Shown here piece by piece: positions 12,614 through 24,399 of a stretch of 64,000 nucleotides of DNA. A program made the position numbers and the translations under genes. The number at the start of each line of letters is the position of its first letter. Within the stretch, counting starts at the first letter, position 1. Below the pieces are notes generated by a model. It was not told the DNA's origin. It worked only from the letters and a program-made list of their open reading frames with translations, and did no database searches. Origin of the DNA: Daldinia sp. FL1419 (Eukaryota > Ascomycota > Sordariomycetes > Xylariales > Hypoxylaceae); the NCBI GenBank assembly GCA_025201765.1, contig MU623490.1, forward strand, positions 17,800 to 81,799. The letters run 5' to 3'.

Positions 12614-14929
12614 CTAGAAAAATTTGCCGATGATCTTAGTAGTCGTAGTGACTTCGCTAGATCCAGCTAGTGCATCGGAATCCTCGGGCTGTATTATGGT
12701 AGAGTAATCTAGCGCATCAAATCGAGTGCCTCGCACTTTGGAGAGCGTGTACTGAACAGTAAGTCTTACTACCAACGCGCCGAATCCCCAGAGTAAGCCA
12801 CCGACAGGTGCAGCAATAAAGGCGCCGAACGCACCCCAATCCCCCGTGTATAGACCCTGCTCGAGAAGGATGAGCTCGCCGCCCAACTGCGCATCACCGT
12901 AGTAGATAGTGCCGAAGATGAAGACTGTAAGGATTCCTCCAAGGCCTCCGACTAAGACCTCGAAGCCTCGCCACCAGTAGAAACGTTCCGACAGTCCAAG
13001 TATAAGGACCGGAATGCAAGCGGCGGATAGGAGGTCAGATATCAGGTAAATCTGGAGGATGCTCGGCGCCTTCAACGCAAGAACTACCACCGGGAAGATG
13101 ATTAAGACGACAGCACCTCGGATCCACCAAATATTCAGACGGTTGCGGAATATATCGTTAGAAGCGGAGGATACCATGGCAGATTGCAAGCTGTCGAAGG
13201 CAGCGGTGCTCAGGCACACTGACATGACAATAACGATGCCCACGACCCAATTGGGCAGCTGTTCTAGCAATAAGAAAAACGCCACGGACCCATCCCCGTC
13301 AGGCTCGAATGCACCAGACCATACGGCTATCAAACCCGTGCATCCGACTAATGTCAAGACGATCAAGATAACAATCATGGCCACGGAAACGCCAATCCAG
13401 AGGTCCTTGTCAGTCTTGGACGCGAAAGCTCGAAGCCAGTAATTGGCGAGGAAGAAGTCATTGGTTAGAATAGCAACCGGGAGGATGTAGATCAATTGCC
13501 ATCCTACGAGGCTGGCATTAAGCAAGCCCGAGTTGGCGACTAATTCTGGCTTGATCTCGGTTTTGGCGCCAATAGTAATGGTAGCTATGATGATTAGAGC
13601 GCAGATCATGGCACCTTGGACATTATCCGTGATGAAGGAAATCTTGAAACCCCCAAGGGCTAGAGAATATTGATTAGTATACCGACATCGGAAACCAGCA
13701 ACCTCGCGGTGTCTAAGGGGACAAGCCTACAAGTATAAACCGTAGTAACGATACATTCCACAATAACCACCGGAAGGCCGCTTAGCCCGGTCAAAGCCTC
13801 AATGACCTGGCCGATAGCCGACAGCTCGGCAACCATATACAAGAACAGCGTAAGCAGCGTCAGCGCACCCAAATACAGCGCCGTTACAACACCATACCGT
13901 TGTCTCGTCCACTCAGTCAAGACGAATCCTTCGGGACATTTCCTGCGAATAATCGGGGCAAGCGCCGCGAAAATAAGCAGAGGGACCGCCGACGAGATGG
14001 CGTATACGAGAACGCCTTGGAGACCTGCTAGAGTAGCGAGCTGCGGGTAAGAAAACAAGATTCCCGAGCCCATGGCTGAGAAGGGTGGGAAGGAGAGTCA
14101 GTATACATATCTCGATATAGAAAGAGGGGGGGGTAGGGGGGACCGGAGCGGCAGCACGTTTCCCACGCAAGCATTAACTTGATCGAGTATTACGGTACAA
14201 TCTCAGCTTCATTTCCACAGGCTCCTGGGGATCTCCTCGCAAGCCCCCAGTCGTACAAAGACGGACGGGGGTGCGGGGTTGGATCCTATCCGGGAAAGAC
14301 CTGCTTCAATTCGGCGCCCGTAGTGAGCCGCAAATCTTACCTCCCCTTCTACACGAATCCATCCTAGGGGATAAATTCGTGTGAGGAGAGAGGAGAGAGG
14401 AGAATTGTTGGATATGGCATAAGCCTACTTGTCAGTTGCGCAAGCCTTACTTTACTCTACATCCCGTAGCCAATCTGATATGGCGTCTTCGTCGTATATG
14501 CTGCTTTGGTCGATTGCCGTATAGGTGCTACCGCTCGTGATCCCTAGACGGGGAGGAGGCGATTCGCTTGAGCGCCATGATCATTCCCTACTCACCAGCA
14601 GCAATGAAATTGAGCGCCAACGGGAACGCTGTGGTGGGTATTAGTATGTATTGCGCCAAGAGGGAAAGGAGAATATGAGAACAATGAGATAAGACGACAT
14701 GTCGGCTCATTCAGCTCTCATACGGATTCTAACCAGTTTGAGTTCTATTTCCAGCAAGAAAATCGGCTTTAGACTGGTTTCTCATTTTCCAGGCCAAGCC
14801 TGTTCCCAATAGCCTGCGATCTCCATGTCAGTCACTGCTAGGCTCAAGATCCGAGTATAAATCCTACAAGAACGCGCCATAGGTGACGTATATAATGGCA
14901 TTGGATGCCTGAAACGACGGCTGACCCAT
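12614..14929 (-). CDS. Sodium:solute symporter (SSS) family permease, substrate unknown
   Basis: Five exons: 14929-14868, 14813-14734, 14628-14596, 14075-13731, 13659-12614; 521 aa. It starts MGQPSFQASNAIIYVTYGAFLL, followed by the SSS-type loop KADFLAGNRTQTAFPLALNFIAAAMGSGILF, and has roughly 13 hydrophobic segments. TDNVQGAMI and a later SALQSAM-like stretch (SLQSAMVSSASNDIF) correspond to conserved SSS positions. DUR3 urea transporters are the best-known fungal members, but the DUR3 hallmark near SSWTWAATLLQ reads ALNFIAAAMGSGILFSYPQ here, so I do not assign urea. The intron between exons 3 and 4 is 520 nt, roughly eight times its neighbours. All phases close and the join reads NFIAAAMGSGIL, as expected for the family. 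Confidence 0.82.
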
Positions 14930-15631
14930 CGTCGGGAGGTATAAGCGACGCGCGATAGAGAGGGCAAGATTTTAGCAATTAGGGTCTTTATCTGAAAGAA
15001 TGCAGTCGACCAAATTCAAGCCTATGGTTTTGACACTGGCGTAAAGAATGAACAGTGATCCAATAGGTGAAGAAAATCTATGATTTGACAGGCGCAGAAT
15101 GCAACAAAACAAATCGAGCAAAGGAGATTAAGTCCAACTTCCCGATCCAGTTACGGCCAAGAGTGGAAAAAGTGGGCAGCGAAGTGGCATCGTAAGACAG
15201 GTATTGGACATCACGTGATTATCAAGTTCGCCACTTCCCCCCTTCCCCTGGGTAGAAATTAAGAGTACCTATACTTGGAAGAAAAGAAAGAATCGTATTC
15301 TCGACGTGAGCATAATACAGCCAAAAGCCTTCCTTCGTAACGTCGTCATTCAGACAATCCCATCCCTTGTTCCCTATTACCCTTTTACCCCGTGAAAATG
15401 AGGTCTCAGCTATTACCGAGACCTCACGAAGCAAAACACTTAACCTAATAGTTTCACACGTTTCCTTCGATTCCATTGATCGTAGTAATACAGAAGAAGA
15501 AGAAAAGCAAGTTGATTGAAGGGGTATTCGTGCTACAAGACATTACATAAAATATGTGCCTAGTGACGAGTGATAACACTCCTGGTCACTGGCCAAGTAG
15601 AAGGAAACGGATATGCTTGGTGGCGTGATTT
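14930..15631. other. Intergenic between symporter start and ERF2 end
   Basis: About 700 bases holding the symporter promoter and the ERF2 3' UTR. No coding signal; short minus-strand frames are unsupported. Confidence 0.55.
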
Positions 15632-17714
15632 TTATTGCGTACTAGCGGCAAGATTTCGCAGAGCGGTAGGTCCCTGAAAACCCGTAGAAGGAGGTCGCAC
15701 AGCTTGCATTTCCATATCTTCGCCTTGAGAAGGATTATTCTTATGTTGACTCCGGCGTACCCCAAAACGTTGGTCTCCCTCTTCGAAGCGATACTTGAAA
15801 CGGTAGTAGGTTGGCGGTCGTGGGCGGCATAGCACCACAACCCAATTCTTCCATATGCTACCCTGAGCGAATGCTCTGTATCGGTCCTTCTTCAAGAATT
15901 TTTGTGAATTAAGGAACTCTCTGGTCGTCTCGCCCCTAGCCATAAGGAAAAGATGATAACCCATCAAAGCCGCGGGATACAGGGCAATTATAAACCCGTA
16001 GATAACCATAGCGAAGGGAACTCGGAAATGGTTTACAGCCGCTCCAAAGGATACGCCTTCTTCGTTCGAAAACACCAGAACTTGAGCAAGCGACGCACCA
16101 AGTAAGTAAACCGAGAGGATAGTACCAGAAGCCAAAAAGGTGAAGAAATATCGGTAATTACGTCTTCCAACACAGTTGTTGATCCAAACACAATGGTGGT
16201 CCTGAGTCTCGATACAGTTATCACACAAACGACAATGATGAGCTCTAGGCGGGCGCCAGATGTTACAAGTTTTGCAGTATTTCGTCGGTACTTCCATCGC
16301 TGCGGTGCTCGACTCAGCGGATTTTGTTAGAGTCCAGTCATTAGTTGGGGGGGCTAAGCGGAGAGGATCCTCATGCTCATTCGCGGGGGGAAACTGGTGG
16401 ATGTTCCGAGGTAAGATCTAAATTTAGTATTTTGTTAGTTATCATGGAAAAAGAGGTGTTCCATCCTGGCAAACTACTTACCCCTGGATCTGAGCCCGAC
16501 GCGCGAAGGAAAGACGAAATACAGATATAGAACAAGTAGGCGAATATGATGGGCACACCGGGTGAAACATGATACCATAGATAGGAAGCGGAAAATGCGA
16601 AAAAGAGAACCGCTGGTATGACAACGAGAAGACCAGTCGCAATATTGATAGGCCGGTGGCGCGTATTTTGTAGACGGCCTCCGATACAAAATACCGTATT
16701 ACCTTCAAAATATTCATGGTTATAGCCATGGCTGTGTGTCTTCTCTTTAATTGGCTTAACTTTGCTAGGTGGAAGGCTGGCAGTAGCAGGAGTGAAGCGA
16801 GGAGTCGATGCGCCGGATGACAATTTCTCCGCGCCGTGCGTGTTACGATTGGCGGGAGTAGCTGTAGATTCGCCCTTGCTCGGTAAGAAAAGGTTTGATC
16901 GGAAAGATCGTGGCGATTTGACGGGGCTCGGAAGGTTTTCGTGATCTCTGTAGGTCTTGGTCTTACCAAGATCCAGATTAAGACCCTTCTCCTCAGCCTT
17001 CTTCTGTAGGGGGCGCATACTCTCGCTAAGGCTTCCTGTGGGATGATGACCGCGAGTTGGGCTTGTAGTAGCAGTAATACGATCGTACGGTTCCGTAATC
17101 TCAGTGCCCCTAGAAGGAGGTAGTTGCCTGTCCCCATCGTCTGCCATGTGACGGACCAGAAGAGGCGCGGGCCTCGAAGTCGTAACGTCCTGAGGGGCGA
17201 TACGAGACTCGTTCTCGTTCTCGTTCTCGTTCTCGTTCTCATCCTGTACATATTCGACACTTAACCGGTGCTGCATGCCAGTGCTATTTCGTTGTGCGCC
17301 TCTCTGAGCTTGGAGCTTTTGAGAACTCATAGGATGAAAAAAAGCATGAGAGGCCAAAGGTACGTGCGTTCGGCTGGTAGAACTAGCTGGACGACCGCTC
17401 TTGATACTGCCACTTATACTACTTCCTCTCTGCATGCCCTTCCTCAGCGGAGTCGCTTGCGACCAAGCGCCGCGCGACGAGGACATACCAGTCCTTGCGG
17501 TGCCAGGACGCGACCCGGATGCGCGATAACTCCTCCTCTGGTCGGTGGTTGTCCTCGTCTGTTCTCGAGCAACTCCATCGCCGTCTTCGGACGCGATATC
17601 GGTCATTCGTGATGATATAATACTCGGAGGACCGGCGGGGAACTTGGGGCTAGGAAAACTGTCCGTATCGTCCGAAGGCGAAACCGGTTGCGAGGATGGT
17701 GGATTCGAAGCCAT
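15632..17714 (-). CDS. ERF2: Palmitoyltransferase Erf2 (DHHC type)
   Basis: Two exons, 17714-16482 and 16417-15632 (intron GTAAGT to AATTTAG, 65 nt), 672 aa. The first 320 or so residues are polar and probably disordered, with an NENENENENE run encoded by GAGAAC repeats at 17214-17241. Two membrane segments follow (about 339-361 and 368-392). The Cys-rich domain CKTCNIWRPPRAHHCRLCDNC carries the catalytic DHHC at residues 484-487. Two further membrane segments and the TTxE-like GETTREFL motif follow. Erf2, with Erf4, palmitoylates Ras-type proteins at the ER/Golgi; that comes from the yeast family. It is divergent from the small mitochondrial gene at 18880. Confidence 0.92.
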
Positions 17715-18879
17715 GGTTACGGGTATTTGTCTAGCATAAACAATTTCCGAGAGTATTCAGCTTCCATGGGACAGAATCCTATAACATAACCTCCGAACAA
17801 ACAGTCTGAATCATCTAGATTTTCTAAGGGGGTACGTGACCTGGTCTAGCAGAAACAACGGTTGGTAGCGCCTGGAACACGATCGCAATCACCAAATTAT
17901 ACAACCACGGGTAATAACAAATACTCTTAACTCGATCAATTCGCCAAAGAGAGGGATAAAAGGGCTGTGTAATAGTGTTTTGGCGAAAAAAAGAAGAAGG
18001 GGTCGTTTGCTCCAAGGAAGAAGAAAAAATGAAAGAAAATGAAGAGAGCGTCAAGTTAATATCCCTTTTTTTCCCCGGGAGTCGGCTGTATCTGCACCAG
18101 CAGGCGTCGCGAAGCTATCGGATTACTAGAATATGAAGATGTAGCGAAGGCAGTTGAAAAAGAAAAAAAGAAAAAGGAAGGACAATTGGGTCGGGTCGAA
18201 CTGGAGGAGAGGGGGGGGCCGCGTAAAGTCCGCAGTCGTCGCGAAGATAGATGATGCAGCGGACTGAGACTGAATTTGGAATACGAATTCTAAAAGGGAG
18301 CCGGCCTTTTGCACGGTCTTTGCATAAAGTTAGCGAAGATTGCGCATGTGAGGATATACATAGTATATGCAAGTTATAATTATAAAGCTTAATGCACACT
18401 AACACCACTAACAGACCACCACCTAGCACCAAACACAGCTCAGAAAAGTTGGGGCTGATCCGATCCATGCTTAACAGCCTTCGCCCGAGTGAGGTACCCA
18501 AATACCTAGGTATGTACCTAGCGCCGCGGCCCCCTCATACCTCCAGTAGGTAGGTACCAAGCCACTTGTGTCTTCCAGCCATAGCGCAAAAGTACGTCAC
18601 GGTCAAACATTGCTTACGTGCATACCTTCAAAGGTAGTTATGTATACATAATAGCCACAAAACCACATTAGTGCCTCAAAAATGAGGTATAAAACCCAAA
18701 ACCATCAAAAAACCGAACCTCATTGGCCAATTTCGAAGAGCTATTATATCGTATGACCTCGAAGCTTCTGTCAAGCTAAACTTCCGCAAACTCGTACTTT
18801 TAAAATCAACTACCCACAGCAAAGCGAAAAACCACCCTACCGCGATACTATCGTCGATTACCATAAACGTACCTAAGCC
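17715..18879. promoter_or_regulatory. Shared upstream region, ERF2 and small mitochondrial gene
   Basis: About 1.2 kb with purine-rich tracts near 17980-18060 and 18150-18220 and a TACCTAGGTA motif with flanking TACCTA at 18503-18520. No splice-consistent exons found; small minus-strand frames look like translated low-complexity sequence. Confidence 0.5.
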
Positions 18880-19581
18880 ATGGCTTCCATCATCGCTCGA
18901 CGAGCCCTCTCTCAAAGGGCCTTCTCTACCACCGCGCGCCGCTTCGCTGCCGACCCGGCTCTCAAGGAGGAGACGAAGCGCAACCCCGAACTTATGGTAC
19001 GTCATACCCGGAAACTCAATGCCAAAGAGCCGTAGCAGATGTATACATAATGTTATATGGAATTGCCACCATCTACTACGCCCTGGACAAAACGAATATA
19101 TACATATACCTATATTTCTTAGAAGAGGTACTAACCCTATTCTGTCTTATAGATTCTAGGAGGCGTGATGGTTCTAGCTCTAGGTGGTGCTGGTCTCTAC
19201 TTCGGTACGCGCTTCCCTACCCTTCCCTAGTCGCGCATCGGAAGAAAAAAAAAAAAAAAAAAAGGTAAAAATCTAATACGCTTCCGTCAGGCCGCTCTCC
19301 CACCCAAGCCACATCTGAGGCACCTGTAGGCTTAGCCAAGTCCGGTATGCCCTGGGAAACCGGCGCAACGGAGGGCAAGTACCGATACCACCCCGGTGGT
19401 GACCCGTCCGCTGCCCCAAAGGACGCTCCCAGCGCCGTCAACGTCGTCGTCATCCCAGACGTCAACCTACCCAAAGTATGTCCTATTTATGTTATGCTTC
19501 GTGCGATTTAACATATGCGCTAACCAGTATGAACAGAGCCTTCACGACAAGTACAACAAATGGGGCAAAGACGGTTACTAA
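18880..19581 (+). CDS. Small mitochondrial single-pass membrane protein, uncharacterised
   Basis: Four exons, 18880-18996, 19153-19204, 19291-19475 and 19537-19581, 132 aa. The N-terminus MASIIARRALSQRAFSTTARRFAA is a strong matrix-targeting presequence. One membrane helix follows at about 38-57 (ELMILGGVMVLALGGAGLYFG), then a soluble tail with SGMPWETG, KYRYHPGGDP and the ending LHDKYNKWGKDGY. I recognise this as a widespread ascomycete hypothetical protein but cannot name a function. The layout suits an inner-membrane accessory protein facing the intermembrane space; this is inference. Intron 2 contains an A run at about 19245-19263. The second exon is only 52 nt. Confidence 0.78.
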
Positions 19582-20160
19582 ATTTGTTCTTCGGGAAGTC
19601 GTTGGATCCATCAGTTACTTAAGACTATAGGAGGGTAGTGTCATTTCTAGATTGACTGTACATAGTCTTAAATCAAGCATTAGGACAGCTATTCTTATTC
19701 TTATTCATCATACCAGTCACCAATCCGCCCGTCCGGCTGAAAGGGTAGATCCACGAATCCGTTTGGTTACTCGTAGTTCAATTCGATATATCTACCTAAT
19801 GCTTCGCTACGTAAGGTAACTACTAGCTTAGTCTAGATCATTAAAAATACGACATTCCCCGACAATTAGACTTGGAATATCAACGAATGTGATAATAGTA
19901 AAAACCTACATCACTCCTACAAAACGAATAATCTTAGTCTCGTTAAAAGAGTTGTTGGATCTCCGAAACGGATATTTCTCTGGTCATTTCTCCATCGTAA
20001 TAAAGTCGTTGTTGAAGATGGAATGGTCTCCTGGCCTTCTTTCCGATATTTCTTTTTTTCCCAGGCATTTTAAGCGGCGTCAAGCCGGGCCAAATCTATA
20101 TATGTATACGAAGTAAAAGAAGAGGTAGTTATATAGCAAGACGTACCTATTCATATAGGC
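19582..20160. other. Convergent 3' regions
   Basis: About 580 bases between the small mitochondrial gene and SER2, whose 3' ends face each other. Nothing coding is seen. Confidence 0.55.
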
Positions 20161-21576
20161 TTACGCGATTAGCAGATCCACCTCTTGGCTGGTAAGTCCG
20201 AATAGGTAAAGTAATTCGACTAAGCTCTCGCCGTTGAGACGAGCGTTGGCCTCTAGCTGGACCCTCGGTTTCGCGTTCCATGCCACGCCCAGGCCTGCTG
20301 TGTCGAGCATCAGCAAGTCATTAGCCCCATCACCGACCGCTACGACTTGCTCAAGCGCAACTCCTTCCTTCTTAGCAATCTCAAGGAGGAGTTCCTGCTT
20401 CCGTTCTCTGCCTACGATACGTCCCTTGACTTCGCCAGTCAGGCGCCCAGAGTCATCAATCACAACCTCATTTGCATGTGCATAGTCAATTCCAAGCTCG
20501 CCAGCCAGCCAAGAGGTTAATGGGATAAAACCACCAGATAGCACTGCAGTCTTAACACCCAATTTCTTAAGTGCTCCTAACAATTGGGGGACACCCTTCG
20601 TAACGTCTAGGACGGGGCGTAACTGCTCAAATATTGTGCCCGGAAGCCCCTTAAGTAAGGCAACTCGTTCCCGGAAAGCAGCATCGAATTCCAATTCCCC
20701 GTGCATGGCCCTGTTTGTGATGTCGGCAACTTTGGCGGCTAGGTCTGGAGGATTCGTAATGGTTGCGGCAAGTAGGTCAATGACCTCTTGCGTAATCAAC
20801 GTACTGTCCATGTCGAAAACGACTAGACGCGGATATCGCCGCCAGAGGGTGTCGTGTTGCAAGATAACATCGACGTTCCATTCCCTCTCAAATCTGTAGA
20901 TGAGTTCATGCTTTCTTAGATCTGCTAAAGAAAGATAGGTCGGGCACGGTGCCGGAGACAAAGTCAATTCGACGACGAGAGGGTGATCTGGGTCATCGAG
21001 ACAACGATGAGACGACGTAGCCTCAGTAACACCTTGTGGTAGAGGGAAAGTCGACATCAAATGTAGAAAAGATGTAATGCATATAGGGGATATATAGGAG
21101 CCGTAAAGGTGATCGAGAGGCTCGGGTTCAGCAGCAGCCGGAGGTTCCAAAGGAAATGACTCAATGTTTGTGGTCGGTGCGAGGTTTGGGGGGATGTCGG
21201 AGTTGGACGAGGCAAGTCTTGGAGAAGGGACTGTCGTACGAGACGAGGCGGACTTGTAAATCAAAGTGGCAACAAGTCGATCTATTTTAGTGCCTCTGGG
21301 AGGAGCGCAGTTAGGATGGGTGAAATCGTGAGTAGCACCCTCAAGGATACGCGGTGGATCATCTTTAGAGGGTACACCGTTGAAAGGGCTAAAAGGCTTA
21401 GGAGGAGAGATTCTATGACTTTGCAAATCTTCAACAACAGTGTCTATACCGAAATGACTATCCAGATGCTTAGGAGGACGGTACTGCTGATGTTCTTTGA
21501 GATAGGAACTAGTTCTCATAGAAGATAACTGAGGCCGGCCTGAAGTTGGCTTCGCAGGGCTATCGTCGGCAGCCAT
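20161..21576 (-). CDS. SER2: Phosphoserine phosphatase Ser2 (HAD family)
   Basis: Single exon of 471 aa. The C-terminal half is the catalytic HAD domain: motif I VVFDMDSTL with nucleophile D255 and acid D257, motif II VLSGGF (347-349), and motif IV VGDGANDLLML (415-420). MHGELEFDAAFRERVALLKG is the SerB-type cap region. The N-terminal 200 residues are Pro/Ser-rich and then carry a degenerate regulatory-type segment (HPLVVELTLSP). It catalyses the last step of serine synthesis from 3-phosphoglycerate. It is longer than yeast Ser2 because of the N-terminal extension, as in other filamentous fungi. The upstream region carries a 7-bp minisatellite that ends about 70 bases before the start codon. 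Confidence 0.93.
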   Translation of the reverse strand: MAADDSPAKPTSGRPQLSSMRTSSYLKEHQQYRPPKHLDSHFGIDTVVEDLQSHRISPPKPFSPFNGVPSKDDPPRILEGATHDFTHPNCAPPRGTKIDRLVATLIYKSASSRTTVPSPRLASSNSDIPPNLAPTTNIESFPLEPPAAAEPEPLDHLYGSYISPICITSFLHLMSTFPLPQGVTEATSSHRCLDDPDHPLVVELTLSPAPCPTYLSLADLRKHELIYRFEREWNVDVILQHDTLWRRYPRLVVFDMDSTLITQEVIDLLAATITNPPDLAAKVADITNRAMHGELEFDAAFRERVALLKGLPGTIFEQLRPVLDVTKGVPQLLGALKKLGVKTAVLSGGFIPLTSWLAGELGIDYAHANEVVIDDSGRLTGEVKGRIVGRERKQELLLEIAKKEGVALEQVVAVGDGANDLLMLDTAGLGVAWNAKPRVQLEANARLNGESLVELLYLFGLTSQEVDLLIA

Positions 21577-21600
21577 GATGATGAATTATGCGGAGAAAAT

Positions 21601-21735
21601 ACCAAGAGAGTAGAAAGAGGAGAGAGGAGAGAGGAGAGAGGAAAGAGGATAGAGGATAAAGAATAAAGAATAAAGAATAAAGAATAAAGAATAAAGAATA
21701 AAGAATAAAGAATAAAGAATAAAGAATAAAATATA
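21601..21735. repeat. Minisatellite: AGAGAGG tract and about eleven AATAAAG units
   Basis: A purine tract of AGAGAGG-type units (about 21610-21650) runs into near-perfect tandem copies of the 7-mer AATAAAG from about 21655 to 21730. It lies just upstream of the SER2 start codon, in its promoter or 5' UTR. On the minus strand it reads as repeating FILYSL, which is an artefact. Confidence 0.9.
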
Positions 21736-23200
21736 ATTATCACTAGTTAATAAACGCACAATATCGTATAAGGAAGTTGAACTTGCACTTGGGGGATTCA
21801 GCGATGAAGTTCTCTCTATAGGATCAGGAATCGAGGCATCAGGGGGGCAATCTTGAAAAGTAAACAACCTCTTAGGCGAAAACAGTGGAATGATACCCAA
21901 CGTTTTTTTTTTTTGAGGCTCTAATATTTCTCGAGGATTGAAGTTCATAAATTGCGCGGGGTATTTTTTCCTCACCTGCGCCCGGCTGGCTGGGTCCAAA
22001 TCAAGTTTGTCATTGGTCAGTTAAACTTGAAGAAAAGGTGAGAGTACCTCGGCGCGCTCCGTGAGGTGCATATCATTGTACATACAGTTATACACATGAT
22101 TGCGCGGTGCATAAAAGTAGTGCAATCTAAATCCACACTACGTAATAATATTCTAGTAGTATATAAGTGGTCTGTGCACTACCCCAGATTACATAGGTAC
22201 GTAGGCACTTATCCCTTGCCTACCGACCTACTGTGGTGTATAGACCGGGAACTGAGGCAGACAACAGAAAAGACTTGTTAGAAGGGGAACCAATGTGCAG
22301 TGCGTTAATATATAAGCCCAACCCGTAAGCATTTCCGTACCTCCTTATAATACCCCAGATCTCTCAGGGTCTAGATTCAATCTCGCGTCGAGTCACCTAC
22401 ATATGTATTACCTTCAAGGCCTGCAAGGTAAGTACCTACATGTAGGTACGAGATCCATATACGAAGGTACAATACATTTTCAAGCTAAACATTGGAACTG
22501 TACCTAAGGTTAGAGTACCTGCCTTAGGTACGTATTAGTCCGTCAATTGCAAATAATCTCCGGCATTTTTAGGGGGGATGCTTGGAAGCTACGTAGTAAG
22601 CTACTGGCTACTAACTACTAAATAAGTAAAAGGAAGAAAGTGTCGTAAATTCTTGGTACGGCTATCGGCCCCGACGTCCCGTTCAAGCGGCTCTTTTCAC
22701 CATTGCAGCATTACAACATCATACCGAGACCCGACTTCTTCAACTTTCTTTTTTCTCACAGCTTCACCATATTATTTCTTTCGACCTTCCGACAACCGCT
22801 TACCAATTCGCAATATCCCCTAACGATGATGACATTTCCCTCGTTTGGGAATTGGGTTTGTAAGGCGTCAGTAGCGGTAAGAATAGAACGGTCGGATTAG
22901 TTGAATTGTTCTCGTAATTACGCCGACCCATCCGTGTCAACCGGATTTTGACAAACCTCCAAAGGGTAAATGTCATCTGCTACATCGGAGCAAATTGATA
23001 TACTGTTTCTGTCAGCACTCCATTTCGAGCAGACCCGCACACTGACTATTGCTTCATCGTAGCGTATTATACACTCGTGAGTAGCATGTTGATATAACGA
23101 AACATCACGTAAGATGAGTGTATTTTGTGTAGAAGCAAGGGGGGAAAGCAGACGATGGTTTAAGAGTACGTTAAATAAGCAAGTGGTCATATCCATATAT

Positions 23201-23241
<41 letters not shown>

Positions 23242-24399
23242 GTATACTTTGAGGCAAGAGTCAACGTTTGGGCCTTTTCGATCAATGATTGCGTGATCAA
23301 CGTACAACCTTCATAGTTACGGATATATAAACCTTCCATGGCCGCACCACAATCGACTCTGTCCAACGTCAATACCTAGGTTAATGCCATCGGACTCTTT
23401 ACTATCTGAGTGGGCTTGCTAAACAGGTTCCGAAGTCCCAGGCGAGCAAATCCGTGTCATCCATGCAAGGCAATGGCATCATTCCGTAGAGCCCTGGCAA
23501 AGAAACAAAGGTAACAACACAACAACACCAAAACCAGTGAAAAAAAAGAGTACCATGTACAACGGCTTTAGTCTAGGCCTAGATGAACATAGTAACTAGT
23601 ATAACAAGTCAACAAAGAGATGGAAGTCAAATCGAACCGGGCCAGAAGTATTAGAAACTCACCCGCGGCTTTTCCACCCGCATCAAAAATGAAATGGACC
23701 CGATATTCTACCAATCAATGGGTCGACTATGCCGTCGCGGACACACTAGCGCCGATGTCGTGATCGGTGTCCAAAATTTCTAACAACGCCTTGACTGACC
23801 CGACGCCCCCCCTTGGCTCCTTGGGGCTCCGGTCTGCCGCCCTCTGCACCTGTAAAATCCCATCTGAGCAGATCGCGCAATACCCCCAGCTCCAAATGCA
23901 ACGACTTTTACAACAAGTTGTGACATCCCGAGAACCGGATTAGTCATGTAGACAACGGGAGAAATGATACGCAAATATACTTAGCAACTGTTTTGACTAG
24001 CAGATACTTCGGGGAAATTATAGTATCCAGCAGTCCAGCAAGTCCAAGTCTTGTTGGGCTAGATAGGTAGGTAAGGTATGTAACTGCCTACTCGGTCTAC
24101 AGGATAGTTTCTTCTAATTATTCCCTTTTATAACTCGAACAGCACCTCTAGAGCCTTTCCCCATAGTGATATCCTCTAATCCCTCCGTCTGCTCCATCTA
24201 GTACTCTGATCTTCTCCCATCATAACCTTCTCATTATCTTTAACTCTCAAAAACACTCTCTCGGTACCTCATAGCGACATAATTCATATAATTGCTTCGT
24301 CTTAGCTTCAATTCCTCTCCAACCCCTCGAGTATTTTCATACTTAACCCGGACCTACCTCCCTTAGTTAAGGAAATACTTTATAGCAACATAATCTAAG
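21736..24399. other. Intergenic, SER2 to MET16
   Basis: 2.7 kb between divergent genes, with no supportable gene. It contains a T run near 21903, TACCTACATGTAGGTA and other CCTA/TAGG motifs (22400-22530), a TA microsatellite at 23203-23237, and pyrimidine-rich sequence from about 24100 that is probably the MET16 promoter and leader. Confidence 0.5.
23203..23237. repeat. TA dinucleotide microsatellite
   Basis: About 17 uninterrupted TA units, flanked by GG on the left and CC on the right. Confidence 0.9.

Noticed and set aside
16478..17260. 260-codon minus-strand frame with an RTRTRTRT run
   Set aside because: It is the shifted frame of ERF2 exon 1; the RT run is the other reading of the GAGAAC repeat.
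21586..21999. 137-codon minus-strand frame upstream of SER2
   Set aside because: Its C-terminal half is the translated minisatellite (repeating FILYSL) and the rest has no recognisable features.
22822..22905. Possible small gene beginning MMTFPSFGNW
   Set aside because: The start recalls RIN4-like motifs, but no downstream exon in phase gives a credible continuation.
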